Below are positions 59,613 through 64,000 of a stretch of 64,000 nucleotides of DNA, piece after piece. Location: NCBI RefSeq assembly GCF_036543075.1, contig NZ_JAZHPF010000005.1, positions 17,501-81,500 of the forward strand, written 5' to 3'. Both the position numbers and the translations under genes were made by a program. Origin of the DNA: Deinococcus sp. YIM 134068. Lineage in GTDB: Bacteria; Deinococcota; Deinococci; Deinococcales; Deinococcaceae. The stretch's first letter is position 1. Each line of letters opens with the position of its first letter. The notes under the pieces were generated by a model. The model was not told the origin of the DNA. It saw only the letters and a list, made by a program, of their open reading frames with translations, and did not search any database.

Positions 59613-60593
59613 GTGACCGCCGCGCCGCCCTCCCCTCAAACGGCCCTGCACCTGACCGCCACGCCGGGCCGTCTGGACGCTGTGGTGGCCGAACTGACGG
59701 GCCAGAGCCGCTCGCAGGTCGCCGGGTGGATCGAGGGGGGACATGTCGCGGTGGGCGGTGTGGTCGTCCAGAAGGCCAGCCTCAAACTCAGGGGCGGCGA
59801 GGTGCTGACCGTGCGGCCTCCCCCCACACCGGACGCCACCGTGGTCCCCGAGGACGTGCCCCTCGACGTGCTGTACGAGGACGACCACCTCATCGCCGTG
59901 AACAAGCCGCCCGGCATGGTCACGCACCCGGCCCCCGGCGTCACGTCCGGCACGCTCGTCAACGCGCTGTTGGGGCGCATGTCTCTCCCCGAGCAAGACG
60001 GCTCCCTGGGTCCCGAGGGCTACCGCCCCGGCATCGTCCACCGCCTCGACAGGGACACGAGCGGCGTCATCGTCGTCGCCAAGACCGTGCAGGCCCACGC
60101 GCGCCTCGCCGCCGCCTTCAAGGACCGCGACACCCGCAAGACGTACCTTGCCATCGCTGCCGGGACGTGGCGGGCGGAGGGTACGGTGAGGGTGGACGCA
60201 CCTATTGGACGCCATCCCACCGCCCGGCAGCGCATGACGGTCGGTGGCGTGAATCCGCGTGAGGCGCAGACCCTCTTCACCCCGCTGGAGACGCACCCGG
60301 ACGGGCACGGGCGCACGCTGGCCCTCGTCCGCGCTCAGCCCCGCACGGGCCGCACCCACCAGATTCGCGTCCATCTCGCGCACCTCGGCAGCCCGATTCT
60401 CGGCGACCCGGTGTACGGGCGGGAGAGTCAGGCCATCTCACGGCACGCCCTCCACGCCCACTTCCTGACTCTCCCCCACCCTGTGACGGGTGAGGCGCTA
60501 AACCTCCACGCGCCTGCACCGGACGACATGCTGGACGCCTGGGTGGGGTTGGGGGGCGCGGTGCCTGCGGGGTTGGAAACGCCGCCGACGTGA
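59613..60593 (+). CDS. rluD: RluD-family 23S rRNA pseudouridine synthase
   Basis: 326 aa. N-terminal S4 domain (RLDAVVAELTGQSRSQVAGW), catalytic domain with GIVHRLDRDTSGVIVVAKT (catalytic Asp) and PRTGRTHQIRVHLAHLGSPI. Makes pseudouridines in helix 69 in the RluD class. GTG at 59613 has TACACT 7 nt upstream. Confidence 0.93.
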   Translation: MTAAPPSPQTALHLTATPGRLDAVVAELTGQSRSQVAGWIEGGHVAVGGVVVQKASLKLRGGEVLTVRPPPTPDATVVPEDVPLDVLYEDDHLIAVNKPPGMVTHPAPGVTSGTLVNALLGRMSLPEQDGSLGPEGYRPGIVHRLDRDTSGVIVVAKTVQAHARLAAAFKDRDTRKTYLAIAAGTWRAEGTVRVDAPIGRHPTARQRMTVGGVNPREAQTLFTPLETHPDGHGRTLALVRAQPRTGRTHQIRVHLAHLGSPILGDPVYGRESQAISRHALHAHFLTLPHPVTGEALNLHAPAPDDMLDAWVGLGGAVPAGLETPPT

Positions 60594-60596
60594 GCT

Positions 60597-60995
60597 TTAC
60601 GAGCCGAACGCCCGCCGAAGAACAGCCGCAATAGGAAACTCCGTCTTTCCCTCGACAAAGGGAGAGCGATCAAGTCTGACCCAGTAGTTGAGCAGGAATT
60701 GAGTGGCTTCGTGTTCGCGGCGAGCGATCACCAGGAAGAGCGCCGTTTCGATCAAGGCGTAGGGCTGGCTACTCCCGTGAAGCGCATCGTTCGCCGACTG
60801 CAAAAGCAACTCCCCCAGGTAATATTCCTGCGCCCACTCGTCAAACTCCGCCTGATGGTCCCGGTAGTACGCGACAAACTCCGGCAGACGCTCCGGGTCG
60901 GCAGACTCGATTCCCCAATCTTGATGACTTCCGTCATAGGGCAGGCCAAGATCAGTGGCGGCTTGGCTCAGGCGGGGATTGAGGCTGTCGGCCAT
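60597..60995 (-). CDS. Moderately AT-rich hypothetical protein, 132 aa
   Basis: Helical, acidic protein (PEFVAYYRDHQAEFDEWAQE; YLGELLLQSANDALHG; LIETALFLVIARREHEATQF). Base use is less GC-rich than its neighbours. No family is recognised; its ends resemble small immunity-like helical proteins only in a general way. It is convergent with rluD and divergent from the helicase gene. Confidence 0.55.
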   Translation of the reverse strand: MADSLNPRLSQAATDLGLPYDGSHQDWGIESADPERLPEFVAYYRDHQAEFDEWAQEYYLGELLLQSANDALHGSSQPYALIETALFLVIARREHEATQFLLNYWVRLDRSPFVEGKTEFPIAAVLRRAFGS

Positions 60996-61058
60996 CTTTC
61001 AACGCCAGCACCAGGGACCTGACCGCAATTTTCTGCCGAAAAACGCGCCCCCCACCCC

Positions 61059-61087
61059 TTGCATTATCCAAGCGTACCGTGTACACT
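61059..61087 (+). promoter_or_regulatory. Promoter of the DEAD-box helicase
   Basis: TTGCAT (61059-61064), 17-nt spacer, TACACT (61082-61087). Start near 61094 gives a ~120-nt leader, unusually long for this window. Confidence 0.65.
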
Positions 61088-61200
61088 TTCTCTTCGTGCG
61101 CCGCTCGGGATGTGCCCGGCGGCTGGAAGGTGCCCCCACTTTCAGGACATGCTGGATGCCGAGTCAAGGCGTTTGCTGGTCACTGGGGTCGTGCTTTCCC

Positions 61201-63025
<1,825 letters not shown>

Positions 63026-63038
63026 GACCAGATGTTGA

Positions 63039-63075
63039 GTTGCGCCCCCACCGTTCGGCAGGGGCGCAACTTTTT
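63039..63075 (+). terminator. Intrinsic terminator of the helicase gene
   Basis: GTTGCGCCCC (63039-63048) pairs with GGGGCGCAAC (63061-63070), followed by TTTTT. Confidence 0.9.
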
Positions 63076-63140
63076 CTCTCCTCGCCTCCCGGCCAAACGT
63101 TCGTTCGTCCGCGTCATCTAGACTCCCAGCTAGACGCGCC

Positions 63141-63170
63141 TTGACCCCCCGCCCGACCAGCCCGTAGGGT
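63141..63170 (+). promoter_or_regulatory. Promoter of the ilv leader
   Basis: TTGACC (63141-63146), 18-nt spacer, TAGGGT (63165-63170), then 6 nt to the leader-peptide ATG, so the leader mRNA is itself leaderless. Confidence 0.7.
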
Positions 63171-63176
63171 AGGGAC

Positions 63177-63221
63177 ATGGGCCGCATTCTCGTGGAGGTA
63201 CTTCTTAGCACCGGGGGTTGA
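63177..63221 (+). CDS. ilv leader peptide
   Basis: 14 codons, MGRILVEVLLSTGG; seven of the first ten are I/L/V-type or adjacent, as expected for branched-chain amino acid sensing. The last codons (CGGGGGT, 63212-63218) can pair with ACCCCCG (63248-63254) as an antiterminator that competes with the downstream terminator. Confidence 0.85.
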   Translation: MGRILVEVLLSTGG

Positions 63222-63248
63222 CCGGCTGCCGAGCGCGAGCGCGTGCCA

Positions 63249-63278
63249 CCCCCGCCCACCTTCCGGGCGGGGGTTTTT
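63249..63278 (+). terminator. ilv attenuator
   Basis: CCCCCGCCC (63249-63257), loop ACCTTCC, GGGCGGGGG (63265-63273), then TTTTT. Lies 28 nt after the leader stop and 160 nt before ilvB. Confidence 0.88.
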
Positions 63279-63437
63279 CACTGAGCACCTGGGGACAAAG
63301 GAGAGACCGGGGATGAACAGCAGCGAACGACAACAGCAACGGCAGGCGGCCCACACGGAGCCGTCCCCCCGCGCCGCGCCGCCTCCCGGTGAGCGTGGCG
63401 CGCGGCTTTTGGGCACCACCCCCACGAGGAGGACCGC

Positions 63438-64000
63438 ATGACGCAGACGGACTTGACGGGCGCGAAGGCGCTGTGGGCCACGCTCGCCGGGCACGGCATC
63501 ACGACCGTGTTCGGCTACCCCGGCGGAGCGATCATGCCCGTGTACGACGCGCTGACCTTCTACCCGGAGGTGCGGCACGTCCTCGCGCGGCACGAGCAGG
63601 GGGCCATCCACGCGGCGGAGGGCTGGGCCAAGGCCACGGGCGAGATCGGCGTATGCCTCGCCACCTCCGGCCCCGGAGCGACCAACCTCGTGACGGGGCT
63701 GGCGGACGCGATGCTCGATTCGGTGCCGCTCCTTGCCATCACGGGCAACGTGGCGCGGCACCTGATGGGCACGGACGCTTTTCAGGAGGCCGACATCACC
63801 GGCATTACCCTGCCCGTCACCAAGCACAACTATGTCGTGCGTGAGGTGGAGGAACTGCCGCGCGTCATCGCCGAGGCCATCCGCATCGCGCGGAGTGGGC
63901 GGCCCGGCCCGGTACTGGTGGACATTCCCAAAGACATTCAGCTCGCCGCGTACCACGGTGAGATCGCGGTTCCTCACGCTCGGCCCGAAATCCCCACACC
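63438..64000 (+). CDS. ilvB: Acetolactate synthase large subunit (5' part)
   Basis: 187 codons visible, running off the window. ThDP enzyme of branched-chain amino acid synthesis: [96 protein letters not shown] precedes ATG 63438. Expressed through the attenuator upstream. ilvN presumably follows outside the window. Confidence 0.95.
   Translation, partial: MTQTDLTGAKALWATLAGHGITTVFGYPGGAIMPVYDALTFYPEVRHVLARHEQGAIHAAEGWAKATGEIGVCLATSGPGATNLVTGLADAMLDSVPLLAITGNVARHLMGTDAFQEADITGITLPVTKHNYVVREVEELPRVIAEAIRIARSGRPGPVLVDIPKDIQLAAYHGEIAVPHARPEIPT

Noticed and set aside
63177..63278. T-box or amino-acid riboswitch upstream of ilvB
   Set aside because: A peptide rich in I/L/V and a competing terminator explain it; no T-box motif is seen.

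Overview
The window is GC-rich chromosomal DNA, almost certainly from a Deinococcus (Deinococcota). The evidence is: an RqkA-type quinoprotein kinase, UvsE-type UV endonuclease, a RecF/DciA pair, the MglA/MglB polarity pair, lysine biosynthesis through LysK, and a dominant start architecture in which a -10 box (TANNNT) sits only 6-9 nt before the start codon, implying leaderless mRNAs. There is no prophage, IS transposase, rRNA operon or CRISPR array. One tRNA (Ser-GGA) is present.

Layout. 0-3.8 kb: recX (partial), rpsT, DinB, small envelope genes, and a RelA/SpoT-domain alarmone synthetase. 3.8-10.4 kb: lipoprotein, DUF421, pgi, TetR, hpf, butyrate kinase-like gene. 10.8-14.2 kb: dciA-recF, N-formylglutamate amidohydrolase, endonuclease V-like gene. 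14.2-17.4 kb: prenyl synthase, mglB-mglA, DUF1963. 17.5-25.2 kb: a secreted PQQ sugar dehydrogenase overlapping a Cu/Zn-SOD/beta-propeller fusion, DedA-like protein, phosphodiester glycosidase, subtilase. 25.3-28.2 kb: an AT-rich orphan, DnaQ-like exonuclease, gntK-DUF2256-uvsE. 28.3-35.2 kb: SLC13 transporter, lysK, two tandem acidic microproteins, comM with a coupled leaderless micro-ORF, tatA. 35.4-44 kb: rqkA, trmFO, DUF305, GNAT, DUF4258, a SUKH-like AT-rich gene, mnmE. 44.3-48.9 kb: a PRTase-GNAT-PRTase cluster and an hspR-nudix-PPP phosphatase operon. 49-56.3 kb: M20 peptidase, purN-DUF402, an AT-rich DUF4393-like gene, tRNA-Ser, MFS, B12-binding protein, WD40 protein. 56.3-64 kb: gltX, ECF sigma/anti-sigma, second tatA, rluD, DEAD-box helicase, and ilvB behind a classical attenuator.

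Three patterns cut across the genes. First, more than 25 starts carry TANNNT 6-9 nt upstream. Second, at least a dozen intergenic loci hold four or so tandem 7-bp units whose core differs between loci but is uniform within a locus. Third, a dispersed ~200-bp non-coding element with terminal inverted repeats and a palindromic core occurs in four intergenic gaps, with many short core-only relatives. Four isolated AT-rich single-gene islands (25.3, 41.9, 51.9, 60.6 kb) look acquired; two of them resemble immunity or abortive-infection families.

The most interesting functional unit is the hspR operon. It encodes an HspR-like repressor with two near-identical MerR domains in one chain, has a near-consensus HAIR operator over its own -10 box, and is followed by overlapping Nudix and PPP-phosphatase genes, suggesting heat-shock-linked dinucleoside polyphosphate turnover. 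This last step is inference.
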